Part shown: one piece after another, positions 25,987 to 34,675 of the stretch
How positions within the stretch are numbered: the first letter of the stretch is position 1
Layout of the letters: each line of letters starts with the position of its first letter
Assembly: GCA_004799545.1 (NCBI GenBank)
Contig: SSMU01000030.1
Coordinates: forward strand, 62,001 to 126,000
Source of the DNA: Phenylobacterium sp.
GTDB lineage: Bacteria > Pseudomonadota > Alphaproteobacteria > Caulobacterales > Caulobacteraceae
Length of the DNA: 64,000 bases
Direction: 5' to 3'
Translations under genes and position numbers: made by a program
The notes under the pieces: model-generated
The model's input: only the letters and a program-made list of their open reading frames with translations
Told to the model about the DNA's origin: nothing
The model's database searches: none

Positions 25987-26124
25987 TTCCTCCCCCAGCG
26001 CGCAGCGCGAAGAGGGGGAGGTGGTCCGAAGGACCGGAGGGGGTTTCCTCAACCGGCTCGCTGCGGAACCTTCTGAGTGGAAACCCCCTCAGTCGCTCCG
26101 CGACAGCTCCCCCTATGGGGAGCA
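25987..26124. repeat. Type 2 palindromic repeat, copy C
   Basis: Between convergent stops. The pattern is CCTCCCCCAGCGCGCAGCGC, AAGAGGGGGAGG, TGGTCCGAAGGACC, GGAGGGGGTTTCC, then GAAACCCCCTC, GTCGCTCCGCGAC and AGCTCCCCCTATGGGGAGC. The long GGAGGGGGTTTCC/GAAACCCCCTC pairing and inner hairpins differ from the type 1 copies, but the location and style are the same. Confidence 0.8.
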
Positions 26125-26129
26125 ACTGA

Positions 26130-27116
26130 TCACAGCATCTGGGTCAGCACGCGGTCCGGGGGCTTGTGGCCGTCCATCCAGGTGCGGATGTTGATGATCA
26201 CCTTCTCACCCATGTCGATGCGGCCCTCGATGGTGGCCGAGCCCATGTGCGGCAGCAGGACGGCGTTGGGCAGCTTGAGGAGCTTCGGGTTGATCCGCGG
26301 CTCGAACTCGAAGACGTCGAGGCCGGCGCCGGCGATCTTGCCTTCCTCCAGCAGGGCCAGCAGCGCCGCCTCGTCGATGATCTCGCCGCGGGCGGTGTTG
26401 ATCAGGATGGCGTGCGGCTGCAGCAGCTTCAGCCGCCTTGCGGAGAGCAGGTGGTAGGTGGCCGGGGTGTGCGGCGAGTGGACGGTGACGATGTCCGTCC
26501 GGGCCAGCATCTGGTCGAGGCTCTCCCAGTAGGTGGCCTCCAGCTCCTCGGCGATGCGCGAGGAGACCGGCTTGCGGTTGTGGTAGTGGATCTGCAGGCC
26601 GAAGGCCCGCGCCCGGCGGGCCACCGCCTGGCCGATCCGGCCCATGCCGATGATCCCCAGCCGCTTGCCGGTGATCCTGCGGCCCATCATCCAGGTGGGG
26701 GTCCAGCCGGTGAACTCGCCGGCCTTCACCGCGTCGACGCCTTCGACGATCCGCCGGGCGACAGCCATGATCAGCGCCATGGTCAGGTCGGCGGTGTCCT
26801 CGGTGAGCACCCCCGGGGTGTTGGTGACGATCAGGCCCCTGGCGTTGGCCGCGGCCACGTCGATGTGGTCGACGCCGGCCCCGAAGTTGGCGATCAGCTT
26901 CAGCTTCGTCCCGGCCTTCTCGATCAGCCGGGCGTCGATCTTGTCGGTGATGGTGGGCGCCAGCACGTCGGCGCGGCCGACCGCATCCTCCAGTTGGGCG
27001 CGGGTCATCGGCTTGTCGTCGAGGTTCAGCTCCGCATCGAACAGCTCGCGCATACGGGTCTCCACCTGATCGGGGAGTTTGCGCGTGACGATGACTTTCG
27101 GCTTGCGGGCGGGCAT
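26130..27116 (-). CDS. D-isomer 2-hydroxyacid dehydrogenase (glyoxylate/hydroxypyruvate reductase-like)
   Basis: A 328-residue NAD(P)H-dependent reductase of D-2-hydroxyacids. The split substrate domain surrounds a Rossmann domain with GKRLGIIGMGRIGQAVARRARAFG near residue 150. Catalytic Arg is in LINTARGEIIDEAAL near 237, Glu in GLDVFEFEP near 266, and His in LLPHMGSATIEGR near 287. The sequence following the His (GSAT) fits the glyoxylate reductase/hydroxypyruvate reductase subgroup. Residue FGAGVDHID matches the NGxx substrate loop. It likely reduces glyoxylate to glycolate, but related enzymes act on other 2-ketoacids. Confidence 0.9.
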   Translation of the reverse strand: MPARKPKVIVTRKLPDQVETRMRELFDAELNLDDKPMTRAQLEDAVGRADVLAPTITDKIDARLIEKAGTKLKLIANFGAGVDHIDVAAANARGLIVTNTPGVLTEDTADLTMALIMAVARRIVEGVDAVKAGEFTGWTPTWMMGRRITGKRLGIIGMGRIGQAVARRARAFGLQIHYHNRKPVSSRIAEELEATYWESLDQMLARTDIVTVHSPHTPATYHLLSARRLKLLQPHAILINTARGEIIDEAALLALLEEGKIAGAGLDVFEFEPRINPKLLKLPNAVLLPHMGSATIEGRIDMGEKVIINIRTWMDGHKPPDRVLTQML

Positions 27117-27196
27117 TTCGATCTTGAAAAGGGGACGAGCTCTGGCGCGCCGCGTCGGCGCATTTGGGCTGGAATAGAACCTCTAGCAAAGGGTCC

Positions 27197-27742
27197 ATGG
27201 GCGGCCAAGGCGAGGCTCGAGCGTTGAGGAATGGGTTGAAGCGCCGGACCGCCGGTTTCGCGGGCGTCCTGGGGGCGGGATTGCTGCTGGCCGGCGCATC
27301 GGGCGCGGCCGAGCGGCAGACGCCCTCGGGCCTGCCCGTACCCCGCTACGTCTCCCTGAAGTTCGACCGGGTCAACGCCCGCGCCGGCCCCGGCGACGAC
27401 CACCGATTGATGTGGGTCTACCGGGTGAAGGGCCTGCCCGTGCAGGTGGTCGCCGAGACCTCGGAGTGGCGCAGGGTCTGCGATCCGGAGGGCAGCCTGG
27501 TCTGGGTGCACAAGCGCACCACCGATGGCCGGCGCATGGTGATGAACACGGGAGAGGCGCGCGTCACCCTGCTCAGGCGGCCCCGCCCGGACGCCCGCGC
27601 GGCGGCCTTCCTGAACCCTCGGGCGCTGGCGGCGTTGGATCGTTGCGAGAAGGGCTGGTGCCGCGTCCATGTGGACGGGGTGTCGGGCTGGGCCAAGGAG
27701 GGCGACCTCTGGGGCACGGCGCAGGCGCCGCAATGTCGTTGA
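27197..27742 (+). CDS. Exported SH3-domain protein
   Basis: A 181-residue protein with an N-terminal basic stretch and one hydrophobic segment (FAGVLGAGLLLAGASGAAE), probably a signal peptide. I take ATG 27197; TTG 27224 is also possible. Two bacterial SH3-type repeats follow: FDRVNARAGPGDDHRLMWVYRVKGLPVQVV (about residues 55-85) with a paired strand VWVHKRT, and RCEKGWCRVHVDGVSGWAKEGDLWG near the end. Such proteins usually bind cell-wall peptides in the periplasm. It lies 60 bases upstream of fabA in the same orientation. It may have its own role in the envelope; no enzyme domain is attached. Confidence 0.85.
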   Translation: MGGQGEARALRNGLKRRTAGFAGVLGAGLLLAGASGAAERQTPSGLPVPRYVSLKFDRVNARAGPGDDHRLMWVYRVKGLPVQVVAETSEWRRVCDPEGSLVWVHKRTTDGRRMVMNTGEARVTLLRRPRPDARAAAFLNPRALAALDRCEKGWCRVHVDGVSGWAKEGDLWGTAQAPQCR

Positions 27743-27802
27743 GCGCGCCGTCCGGCTCGTGGTACGGGCCTGTCGCCCCGCCAGAGAGGGTCTGAACCAC
27801 CG

Positions 27803-28330
27803 ATGAGCCAAGCGACCGCTCCTCCCCCGCGCCCGTCGAGTTTCAGCTTCGAGGAGCTGATGACCTGCGCGCGCGGCGAGATGTACGGCCCCGGCAACGC
27901 CCAGCTGCCGGCGCCGCCGATGCTGCTGTTCGACCGGATCACCGAGATCAACGACGACGGCGGCGAGCACGGCAAGGGCTATATCGAGGCGGAATTCGAC
28001 ATCAATCCGGACCTCTGGTTCTTCGCCTGCCACTTCCTGGGCGACCCCGTCATGCCCGGCAGCCTGGGCCTCGACGCCCTGTGGCAGCTGGTCGGCTTCT
28101 ACCTGGGCTGGATCGGCGGCAAGGGCCGGGGCCGGGCGCTGGGCTGCGGCGAGGTGAAGTTCGCTGGCGAGGTGACGCCCAACATCAAGACCGTCACCTA
28201 CAAGATCCAGATGAAGCGTGTGATAAATCGGCGTCTGGTGATGGGGATCGGCGACGGGGTGCTGGAAGCCGACGGAAACCCTATCTATTCGGCGCTGGAC
28301 CTGCGGGTCGGCCTCTACCAACGGCCCTGA
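27803..28330 (+). CDS. fabA: 3-hydroxydecanoyl-ACP dehydratase/isomerase
   Basis: FabA dehydrates 3-hydroxydecanoyl-ACP and isomerises trans-2- to cis-3-decenoyl-ACP, the branch point for unsaturated fatty acids. It is 175 residues with a hot-dog fold. The active-site His lies in [31 protein letters not shown], the FabA signature, in which the Asp of LGLDALW is the second catalytic residue. The N-terminus [21 protein letters not shown] is also typical. fabB follows after 24 bases, so they form the classic pair. Confidence 0.97.
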   Translation: MSQATAPPPRPSSFSFEELMTCARGEMYGPGNAQLPAPPMLLFDRITEINDDGGEHGKGYIEAEFDINPDLWFFACHFLGDPVMPGSLGLDALWQLVGFYLGWIGGKGRGRALGCGEVKFAGEVTPNIKTVTYKIQMKRVINRRLVMGIGDGVLEADGNPIYSALDLRVGLYQRP

Positions 28331-28354
28331 GAACCGCGGAACCGGGAAGGAAGC

Positions 28355-29563
28355 ATGCGTCGCGTCGTCGTCACCGGACTGGGTGTCGTCTCCTCGATCG
28401 GCGTCAACGCCAACGAGGTGACCGCCGCGCTTCGTGAGGCCAAGTCCGGGATCGTCGCCGCGCCGGACTATGCCGAGCTCGGCTTCCGCAGCCAGGTCTG
28501 CGCCCCGCCGCAGATCGACTGGGAGTCGATGATCGATCGCCGCGCCGCGCGGTTCCTGGCCCAGGGCACGGCCTTCGGCCACATCGCCATGGAACAGGCG
28601 ATCGCCGATTCGGGTCTTGAGGAGGCTGAAGTCTCCCACGAACGCACCGGCCTGATCGTCGGCGCCGGCGGGCCCTCCACCCGCACCATCGTGGAGGCGG
28701 CGGAGATCACCCGCACCAAGGGACCCAAGCGGGTCGGGCCGTTCGCGGTGCCCAAGGCGATGAGCTCGGGCCCCTCGGCGGTGCTCGCCACCTGGTTCAA
28801 GATCCGCGGCCTGAACTTCTCGATCTCCTCGGCCTGCGCCACCTCCACCCACTGCATCGGGGTCGGCTACGAGCAGATCGTCATGGGCAAGCAGGACATC
28901 GTGTTCGCCGGCGGCGTCGAGGAGCTGGACTGGACGCTCAGCGTGCTGTTCGACGCCATGGGCGCCATGTCCACCAACTTCAACGACCGGCCGGCCGTGG
29001 CGTCGCGCGCCTACGACAGGGATCGCGACGGCTTCGTGATCGCCGGCGGCGCCGGCGTGGTGGTGCTCGAGGAGTACGAGCACGCCAAGGCCCGCGGGGC
29101 CAAGATCTACGGCGAGATCGTGGGCTACGCCGCCAATTCCGACGGCTTCGACATGGTGGCCCCCTCCGGCGAGGGCGCGGCGCGCTGCATGAAGCTCGCC
29201 ATGCCCGCCGACGGGCGGAAGATCGACTACCTCAACACCCACGGCACCTCGACCCCGGTGGGCGACGCGAAGGAGATGGAGGCCGTGCGCGCGGTGTTCG
29301 GCGCCGCCCCGCCGATGATCTCCTCAACCAAGTCCCTGACCGGCCATAGCCTGGGCGCGGCCGGCGCCCAGGAGGCGATCTACTGCCTCTTGATGATGAA
29401 CAACGGCTTCGTCGCCGAGAGCGCCCACATCGACAACCTCGACCCTGCCTTCGAGGACCTGCCGATCCTGCGCAAGCGCGTCGACAAGCAGGTCGAGACC
29501 GCGATGTCCAACTCGTTCGGTTTCGGCGGCACCAATGGCTGCCTGGTGATCAGCCGGGTCTAG
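28355..29563 (+). CDS. fabB: Beta-ketoacyl-ACP synthase I
   Basis: FabB elongates the cis-3-decenoyl-ACP made by FabA. It is 402 residues with a thiolase fold. The catalytic triad is Cys in [16 protein letters not shown] near residue 163, His in [15 protein letters not shown] near 298, and His in [14 protein letters not shown] near 333. The opening [15 protein letters not shown] and the closing [16 protein letters not shown] are typical. Its pairing with fabA supports FabB rather than FabF. A type 1 repeat follows its stop. Confidence 0.96.
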   Translation: MRRVVVTGLGVVSSIGVNANEVTAALREAKSGIVAAPDYAELGFRSQVCAPPQIDWESMIDRRAARFLAQGTAFGHIAMEQAIADSGLEEAEVSHERTGLIVGAGGPSTRTIVEAAEITRTKGPKRVGPFAVPKAMSSGPSAVLATWFKIRGLNFSISSACATSTHCIGVGYEQIVMGKQDIVFAGGVEELDWTLSVLFDAMGAMSTNFNDRPAVASRAYDRDRDGFVIAGGAGVVVLEEYEHAKARGAKIYGEIVGYAANSDGFDMVAPSGEGAARCMKLAMPADGRKIDYLNTHGTSTPVGDAKEMEAVRAVFGAAPPMISSTKSLTGHSLGAAGAQEAIYCLLMMNNGFVAESAHIDNLDPAFEDLPILRKRVDKQVETAMSNSFGFGGTNGCLVISRV

Positions 29564-29564
29564 C

Positions 29565-29704
29565 TTCCCTCCCTTAATGGGGAGGGGGCCGAGCGCAGCG
29601 AGGTCGGGTGGGGGAGTCGCGACGGGGCTCCGACTCTATCGCCCAGCCCACACTTCCCTACCCTGGCCGCTTCGCGGCCTGTCCCTCCCCACCAGGGGAG
29701 GGAA
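29565..29704. repeat. Type 1 palindromic repeat, copy D
   Basis: Lies between convergent fabB and clc stops. The left hairpin is TTCCCTCCCTTAATGGGGAGGG. CGAGCGCAGCGAGGTCGGGTGGGG and the partner segment CTTCCCTACCCTGGCCGCTTCGCGGCC follow, then the right hairpin CCCTCCCCACCAGGGGAGGG. Confidence 0.87.
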
Positions 29705-29705
29705 G

Positions 29706-31481
29706 TCACGGCCTCGCTTCCCCGTACATGTCCATCTGCTGGCGCTCGAGCTCGGTGGCGTAGCGGCGGGTGGCATAGGCCTCGCCGACCAGTCCGAGGA
29801 CGCGGCCCTCCTCGTCGACCACCGCCAGGTCGTCGGCCTCGGCCACCTCGAAGGCCCGCAGCACCGCGGCGATGTCCTGGTCGGGGCTGAGGGTGGCGTC
29901 GCGGCTTATGGCGATGTCGGCGGCCTTGGCGTCCGGCGAGACGTCGTCGGCGAAGGCCGAGGCGGTCAACACCAGGCCCGCGTAGCGGCCGGTGTCGTCC
30001 ACCAGGATCACCCGCGTGGTCGAGCCCAGCGGGAAGTGCTGGCGGAACTCGGCCATCGTGCCGGCGGCGTCGAAGACGCCGGTGTCCTGCCGCATCATCC
30101 GCCCGGCGGTCAGAGTCCGCATCCAGCCCACGTCGCGGGCCGAGCGGATGGTCTCGCCGCGCAGGTGCAGCCGCCAGGTGGAGAAGGAATAGCCGAACCG
30201 CTCGCGCACCACGGTCGAGGCGATCAGGGCGGCGGCCAGGGTGGCGGCCGCCAGGCCGAAGTTCCGCGTCGCCTCCAGCACCAAGAAGCTCATGGTGAGC
30301 GGCCCGCCGACGATGGAGACCGCCAGCGCCCCCATGCCCACCAGGGCGGCGTTCTGCGCCGACAGGTCGAAGTGCAGCGGGATGTAGGCGATCAGCTTGG
30401 CGTAGATCTGGCCCAGCAGGGTGCCCAGGAACAGGGAGGCGAAGAACAGGCCGCCGCGGAAGCCGAAGCCCAGCGCCGTCACCGAGGCCGCGATCTTCAG
30501 GACGAAGACGGTGGCCAGGAAGGTCAGCGTCGCCCCGCCCAGCGCCAGGTCCAGGTGCAGGGCGCCGTGGCCCGCCGACATGGTCTGCGGCGTCCAGAGC
30601 GCATAGGCGGCCAAGAGCACGCCTCCCATCACCGGCCGCAGCAGCGGCGAGCCGGGCAGGGCGCGGGCGAACTGCTCGACGCGGGCGGTGAGATGCATGA
30701 TCCCAACCCCCACCAGGGCGCAGACCAGGCCGAGGCCGGCGTAGAGCAGGTAGCCGGAGATGTCCGGCGCGCGCTCGGCCTCCAGCTGGATCGAATAGGG
30801 GATGCCGCCCAGGGCCTGGGAGGCGAAGACGCTGGCCAGGCAGGCGGCGGCGACGGGGGCGATGGCCGAAGGGGTGTAGGAGCCGATGACGATCTCGAAG
30901 GCGTAGAAGGCGCCGGTGAGCGGCGCGCCGAACGCCGCCCCGATCGCCGCCCCGGCCCCGGCCCCCACCAGGATCCGCATGTCGTGGCGCCTGAGCTTCA
31001 GCCGCCGGCCCAGGAAGGAGGCCGCCGCCCCGCCCGCCTGGGCGTAGGCCGCTTCCAGCCCGACCGAGCCGCCGACGCCGTTGGAGAGCAGGGTCTGGCC
31101 GCAGACGATGGCGCTGTCGGACAGCGGCAGGACCCCGCCATGCAGGGCGTTGGCCTCGACCACGTCGACCAACGGGGCGCTGCGCCGGCGGCGCACCAGC
31201 CAGGAGAAGACCCCCAGCGCCAGGCCGCCGATCGGCAGCCAGATCGCCTGCAGCGGCGAGATGTGCGCCTCGGCGCTGAGGTGCTCCTCGAAGTCGATGT
31301 TGTAGAGCAGCATCTGCAGGCTGTGGGCGATGCGCACCTGCAGCACCGCCAGGGCGCCTGCCGCCGCGCCCACCCCCACCGACAGCACGATCAGCCACAG
31401 CTCGCTGGCCCTGAGGCGTCGGCGGACCTCGGCCAGCAGGCGCGCGGGCCTCGGACGCGGGAAGTAGGGAATCTCGGCCAT
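29706..31481 (-). CDS. ClC-family chloride channel/antiporter with CBS domains
   Basis: A 591-residue membrane protein from ATG 31481. The 978-residue track ORF is a read-through of the strand opposite fabI and should be ignored beyond this start. About ten or more membrane segments cover residues 25-430. The gating Glu motif appears as GSVGLEAAYAQAGGAA, and the later filter motif as GFGFRGGLFFASLFLGTLLG. A C-terminal pair of CBS domains (about 450-585) includes DTGVFDAAGTMAEFRQHFP and EEGRVLGLVGEAYATR, likely sensing adenine nucleotides. Whether it is a channel or H+/Cl- exchanger cannot be read. It separates fabAB from fabI, on the opposite strand. Confidence 0.92.
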   Translation of the reverse strand: MAEIPYFPRPRPARLLAEVRRRLRASELWLIVLSVGVGAAAGALAVLQVRIAHSLQMLLYNIDFEEHLSAEAHISPLQAIWLPIGGLALGVFSWLVRRRRSAPLVDVVEANALHGGVLPLSDSAIVCGQTLLSNGVGGSVGLEAAYAQAGGAAASFLGRRLKLRRHDMRILVGAGAGAAIGAAFGAPLTGAFYAFEIVIGSYTPSAIAPVAAACLASVFASQALGGIPYSIQLEAERAPDISGYLLYAGLGLVCALVGVGIMHLTARVEQFARALPGSPLLRPVMGGVLLAAYALWTPQTMSAGHGALHLDLALGGATLTFLATVFVLKIAASVTALGFGFRGGLFFASLFLGTLLGQIYAKLIAYIPLHFDLSAQNAALVGMGALAVSIVGGPLTMSFLVLEATRNFGLAAATLAAALIASTVVRERFGYSFSTWRLHLRGETIRSARDVGWMRTLTAGRMMRQDTGVFDAAGTMAEFRQHFPLGSTTRVILVDDTGRYAGLVLTASAFADDVSPDAKAADIAISRDATLSPDQDIAAVLRAFEVAEADDLAVVDEEGRVLGLVGEAYATRRYATELERQQMDMYGEARP

Positions 31482-31640
31482 TCGTCCTGCCGCCGCCGCT
31501 TTGGCGGCCGTGGTGAGCGTGGCCCATATCGCCCATGCGGCACAAGAAATGAAGGGCGCGGCGGGCTTGCCTAAGCCGCGGGGCCCGTCCACAAACCCGC
31601 CGACGTTGCGCGATTGTTTCAACCAAGCGGGAGACGCCAG

Positions 31641-32459
31641 GTGGCCGACGACTATCAGATGCCCAAGGGCGAGCTGATGAAGGGCAAGCGCGGCGTCGTG
31701 ACCGGCGTCGCCAACCACCAGTCGATCGCCTGGGGCATCGCCGCCCAGCTGGCCGCGCAGGGCGCGGAGATGGCCTTCCTGCACCTGCCGGGCATGGAGC
31801 GCCGCGTCGAGGCTCTGGCCCAGCAGGCCGGGGTGAAGCTCCTGGCCCCGGCCGACGTCACCGACGACGCCTCGATGGACGCCGCCTTCGCCGCCGTCGA
31901 GAAAGCGTTTGGGACCATCGACTTCTTCGTCCACGCCATCGCCTTCGCCAACAAGGACGAGCTGAAGGGCTCGTTCGTCGACAACACCACGCGGGACGGT
32001 TTCCTCAGGGCGCTGAACATCTCGGCCTTCAGCTTCGTAGACTGCGCCCGGCGCGCCTCGGCCCTGATGCCGAACGGCGGCTCGATCCTGACGCTGACCT
32101 ACATGGGCTCCGAGCGGGCGATCCCGAACTACAACACCATGGGCGTCGCCAAAGCGGCCCTGGAAGCCGCCGTCCGCTACGCCGCCCGCGACCTGGGGCC
32201 TAAGGGCATCCGGGTGAACGCGCTGTCGCCCGGCGCCATGCGGACCCTGTCCCTGGCCGGCATCTCCGGCGGCCGCGGCATGCTGTCCAAGGGCCGCTCG
32301 CTCTCGGCCATGAAGCAAGACACGGCCATGGAGGGCGTGGCCGGCGCGGCGCTCTGGCTGCTCTCCGACCTCGGCCTCTCGACCACCGGCGAGGTGATCC
32401 ACGTGGACGCCGGCTTCCACATCATGGGCTTCACGGAAGACGAAGGTGGCGAAGCCTAA
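31641..32459 (+). CDS. fabI: Enoyl-ACP reductase (NADH)
   Basis: FabI reduces trans-2-enoyl-ACP, the last step of each elongation round, and is the triclosan target. It is 272 residues from GTG 31641, which has GCGGGAG upstream; ATG 31659 is another choice. The divergent SDR fold shows GVVTGVANHQSIAWGIAAQLAAQGA at the NAD site. The active-site Tyr and Lys are in YMGSERAIPNYNTMGVAKAALEAAVRYAA. The C-terminal helices AGISGGRGMLSKGRSLSAM cap the pocket. It is divergent from clc across 159 bases. In several alphaproteobacteria it follows fabB directly. Confidence 0.95.
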   Translation: MADDYQMPKGELMKGKRGVVTGVANHQSIAWGIAAQLAAQGAEMAFLHLPGMERRVEALAQQAGVKLLAPADVTDDASMDAAFAAVEKAFGTIDFFVHAIAFANKDELKGSFVDNTTRDGFLRALNISAFSFVDCARRASALMPNGGSILTLTYMGSERAIPNYNTMGVAKAALEAAVRYAARDLGPKGIRVNALSPGAMRTLSLAGISGGRGMLSKGRSLSAMKQDTAMEGVAGAALWLLSDLGLSTTGEVIHVDAGFHIMGFTEDEGGEA

Positions 32460-33738
32460 GGCCAAACCCTCGTCCGGATCGGCGCCCCCGTCGGGCTTCG
32501 ACGCCGACGTGATCATCGCCGGTGCGGGCATCGCCGGGGCCACCCTGGCCCTGGCGCTGGCCAAGGCCGGGCTGAAACCCGTCCTGATCGATCCGATCGT
32601 GTTCGACGCCCAGGTCGCGCCGAGCTTCGACGGCCGCGCCACGGCGATCGCCTACGCCGCGTTCCGCCAATGGCGGGCGCTGGACGTGGCGCCGGCCCTG
32701 GAGCCGAAGGCCGAGCGCATCGAACAGATCCTGGTCACCGACGGCCGCCGGCCCGGCGCGTCGGCCGGGGGGCCGGGCCCTTTCTTCCTGCGGTTCGACG
32801 CCGCCGAGATCGCCGACCGCTCGGAGGGCGAACCGCTCGGCTACATGCTGGAGAACCGCCACATCCGCGCGGCTCTCGCCGCGGCGGTGCAGGCGGCCGG
32901 CATCGAGGTGCTGGCGCCGGCCCGCGTCGCGCGCGCCGAGTTCGGACCCCGCGGGGCGACCGTCACGCTGGCCGACGGCCGGATGCTGACCGCCCCGCTG
33001 GTGGTGGGCGCCGAGGGCCGCGGCTCGGTGATCCGCGAGGCGGCCGGGATCGGCGCCATCGGCTGGGACTATCGCCAGACCGCGGTGGTGGCGACGGTCA
33101 GGCTGGAGCGGCCGCACGGCGGCGTGGCCCACGAATACTTCCTGCCCTCCGGCCCGTTCGCCATCCTGCCGCTCACCGAGGACCGCGCCAGTTTGGTCTG
33201 GACCGAAAGCGTCTCGCGCGGCGCGGCCCTGAAGACCGCCCGGCCGGAGGTGTTCCACGCCCACCTGCAGCGCCGGTTCGGCGAGTTCGTAGGCGCCGCC
33301 ACGCGCGAGGGCGCGGTCTTCACCTACCCCTTGAGCCTGCAGCTCGCCGAGCGTCTGGTTGGCCCGCGCACCGCCCTCTTGGGCGACGCGGCCCACGCCG
33401 TCCACCCGATCGCCGGCCAGGGGCTGAACCTCGGCCTCAAGTCCGCTGCAGCGCTGGCCGAGACCATCGTCGAGGCGGCCCGGCTGGGCGAGGACATCGG
33501 CGCCGAGGCGGTGCTGGAGCGCTACGCCGCCTGGCGCCGCTTCGACACCGCGACCCTGGCCGCCGGCATGGACCTGTTCGTCCACCTGTTCTCCAACGAC
33601 CACCCGCTGCTGCGCCTGGTCCGCGGCGCCGGCATGGCCGCCGTCAACCGCATCGGCCCGGCCCGGCGCTTCTTCATGCAGGAGGCCGGCGGGGCGGTGG
33701 GGGATCTGCCACGGCTGTTGAAGGGCGAGGCGCTGTAG
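32446..33738 (+). CDS. ubiH: UbiH/UbiF/VisC-family FAD monooxygenase
   Basis: Ubiquinone-ring hydroxylase family flavoprotein of 430 residues from GTG 32446, overlapping fabI by 14 bases. The N-terminal Rossmann loop is DVIIAGAGIAGATLALALAKAG after an ~18-residue basic lead. The mid-protein FAD motif LLGDAAHAVHPIAGQGLNLGLKSAAAL (near residue 310) is the UbiH/COQ6 signature. Which ring carbon it hydroxylates (C5, C6 or C1) cannot be settled; alphaproteobacteria have one to three such enzymes with mixed specificity (UbiH, UbiL, UbiM). The protein likely acts with membrane-bound Ubi proteins. Confidence 0.85.
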   Translation: MAKPKAKPSSGSAPPSGFDADVIIAGAGIAGATLALALAKAGLKPVLIDPIVFDAQVAPSFDGRATAIAYAAFRQWRALDVAPALEPKAERIEQILVTDGRRPGASAGGPGPFFLRFDAAEIADRSEGEPLGYMLENRHIRAALAAAVQAAGIEVLAPARVARAEFGPRGATVTLADGRMLTAPLVVGAEGRGSVIREAAGIGAIGWDYRQTAVVATVRLERPHGGVAHEYFLPSGPFAILPLTEDRASLVWTESVSRGAALKTARPEVFHAHLQRRFGEFVGAATREGAVFTYPLSLQLAERLVGPRTALLGDAAHAVHPIAGQGLNLGLKSAAALAETIVEAARLGEDIGAEAVLERYAAWRRFDTATLAAGMDLFVHLFSNDHPLLRLVRGAGMAAVNRIGPARRFFMQEAGGAVGDLPRLLKGEAL

Positions 33739-33760
33739 TCCCTCCCTCGATGGGGAGGGA
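33739..33760. repeat. Short palindrome resembling the end hairpin of type 1 repeats (copy E)
   Basis: TCCCTCCCTCGATGGGGAGGGA fills the 23-base gap between the convergent ubiH and Trm112 stops. It equals one terminal hairpin of the longer repeats, so it is a remnant or a single-unit form. Confidence 0.75.
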
Positions 33761-33761
33761 A

Positions 33762-33992
33762 CTATTCCCCTTCGCCCAGCTCCCGCGCCTCTTCCGGCAG
33801 CATGATCGGCACGCCGTCGCGGATCGGGTAGGCGAGGCGGGCGGCGCGGCTGACCAGTTCGCCCTTGGCGCGGTCGTAGGTCAGCGGCCCGTGGGTCGCC
33901 GGGCAGACCAGGATCTCCAGCAGGCGCGGATCGACCTCGGCGACGGGCGCGGGTGGGGTCTCCGGTACGGGCTCGGGAAGGTTCTCGCTCAT
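33762..33992 (-). CDS. Trm112 family protein (UPF0434)
   Basis: A 76-residue protein with a Pro/Glu-rich N-terminal tail and a core [50 protein letters not shown], the Trm112/YcaR fold. Only one Cys (CPATHGPL) remains of the zinc-binding set, as in most bacterial members. In eukaryotes Trm112 activates methyltransferases; the bacterial role is unknown. It lies 12 bases downstream of the LON-domain gene, with which it shares an operon. Confidence 0.9.
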   Translation of the reverse strand: MSENLPEPVPETPPAPVAEVDPRLLEILVCPATHGPLTYDRAKGELVSRAARLAYPIRDGVPIMLPEEARELGEGE

Positions 33993-34004
33993 GGCGCCCA
34001 GCCT

Positions 34005-34670
34005 CTACTGCATGGCGTGGGGTTCGTCATCGCCGTCGTCGAGGCAGTCGATCTCCAGCAGGGTGGTCAGCGCATCGAACCGGTCGGCCAGGGCCGGGGC
34101 CTCCAGCAGCGCCTGCTTCTCGGCCGGATCGAACGGCAGGCCCATGGCCAGGCTGTTGACCAGGGGCTCCAGCGGCGCGGTGGTGGCGGTCTCCCAGTCG
34201 ATGTCCAGGTCGCGGTGGTTCAGGTAGCGCTTCAGCGCCTTGGCGAACCGGTCGCGGATGGCGTCCGAGGCCTCCTCCGCGTCGTCCTCGTCGAGGTCGG
34301 CCTCGAAGCGGTCATACCGGGCGCGGAGCTGCCGGTAGGGCGTGGCGATCGAGATTTCCTCGCCGGCGTCGAACCGGCAGACTCCGGTCAGGGTGACCAG
34401 GTAGCGCCCGTCGGCGGTCTCGGCGTAGCTGGTGATCCGGCCGAGGCAGCCGACATTGGCCAGCTTCGGCCGCGCGCGGTCGCCGCCGCGGGTCTGGATC
34501 ATGCCGACCACCCGATCGCCGGCCATCACGTCGTCGACCATGTTCAGGTAGCGCGGCTCGAAAATCTGCAGCGGCAGCTCGCCGCCGGGCAGCAGCAGGG
34601 CGCCGTCCAGCGGGAACACCGGGATCACCTGCGGCAGGTCCGCCGCCCGTCGATAGCCCGGCATGGACAA
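34005..34670 (-). CDS. LON peptidase substrate-binding domain protein
   Basis: A 221-residue soluble protein built on the Lon N-terminal domain without AAA or protease parts. The core is IPVFPLDGALLLPGGELPLQIFEPRYLNMVDD, then GCLGRITSYAETADGRYLVTLTGVCRF, both typical. A helical C-terminal region rich in Asp and Glu ends the protein. Such standalone proteins are common in alphaproteobacteria and their role is not known; substrate binding for Lon is a guess. The gene lies 5 bases downstream of the CnoX-like gene. Confidence 0.9.
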   Translation of the reverse strand: MSMPGYRRAADLPQVIPVFPLDGALLLPGGELPLQIFEPRYLNMVDDVMAGDRVVGMIQTRGGDRARPKLANVGCLGRITSYAETADGRYLVTLTGVCRFDAGEEISIATPYRQLRARYDRFEADLDEDDAEEASDAIRDRFAKALKRYLNHRDLDIDWETATTAPLEPLVNSLAMGLPFDPAEKQALLEAPALADRFDALTTLLEIDCLDDGDDEPHAMQ

Positions 34671-34675
34671 CCTCC

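Noticed and set aside
29706-32642. A 978-residue minus-strand ORF
   Set aside because: The part above 31481 is antisense to fabI and has no domain. The ClC protein starts at MAEIPYF (31481).
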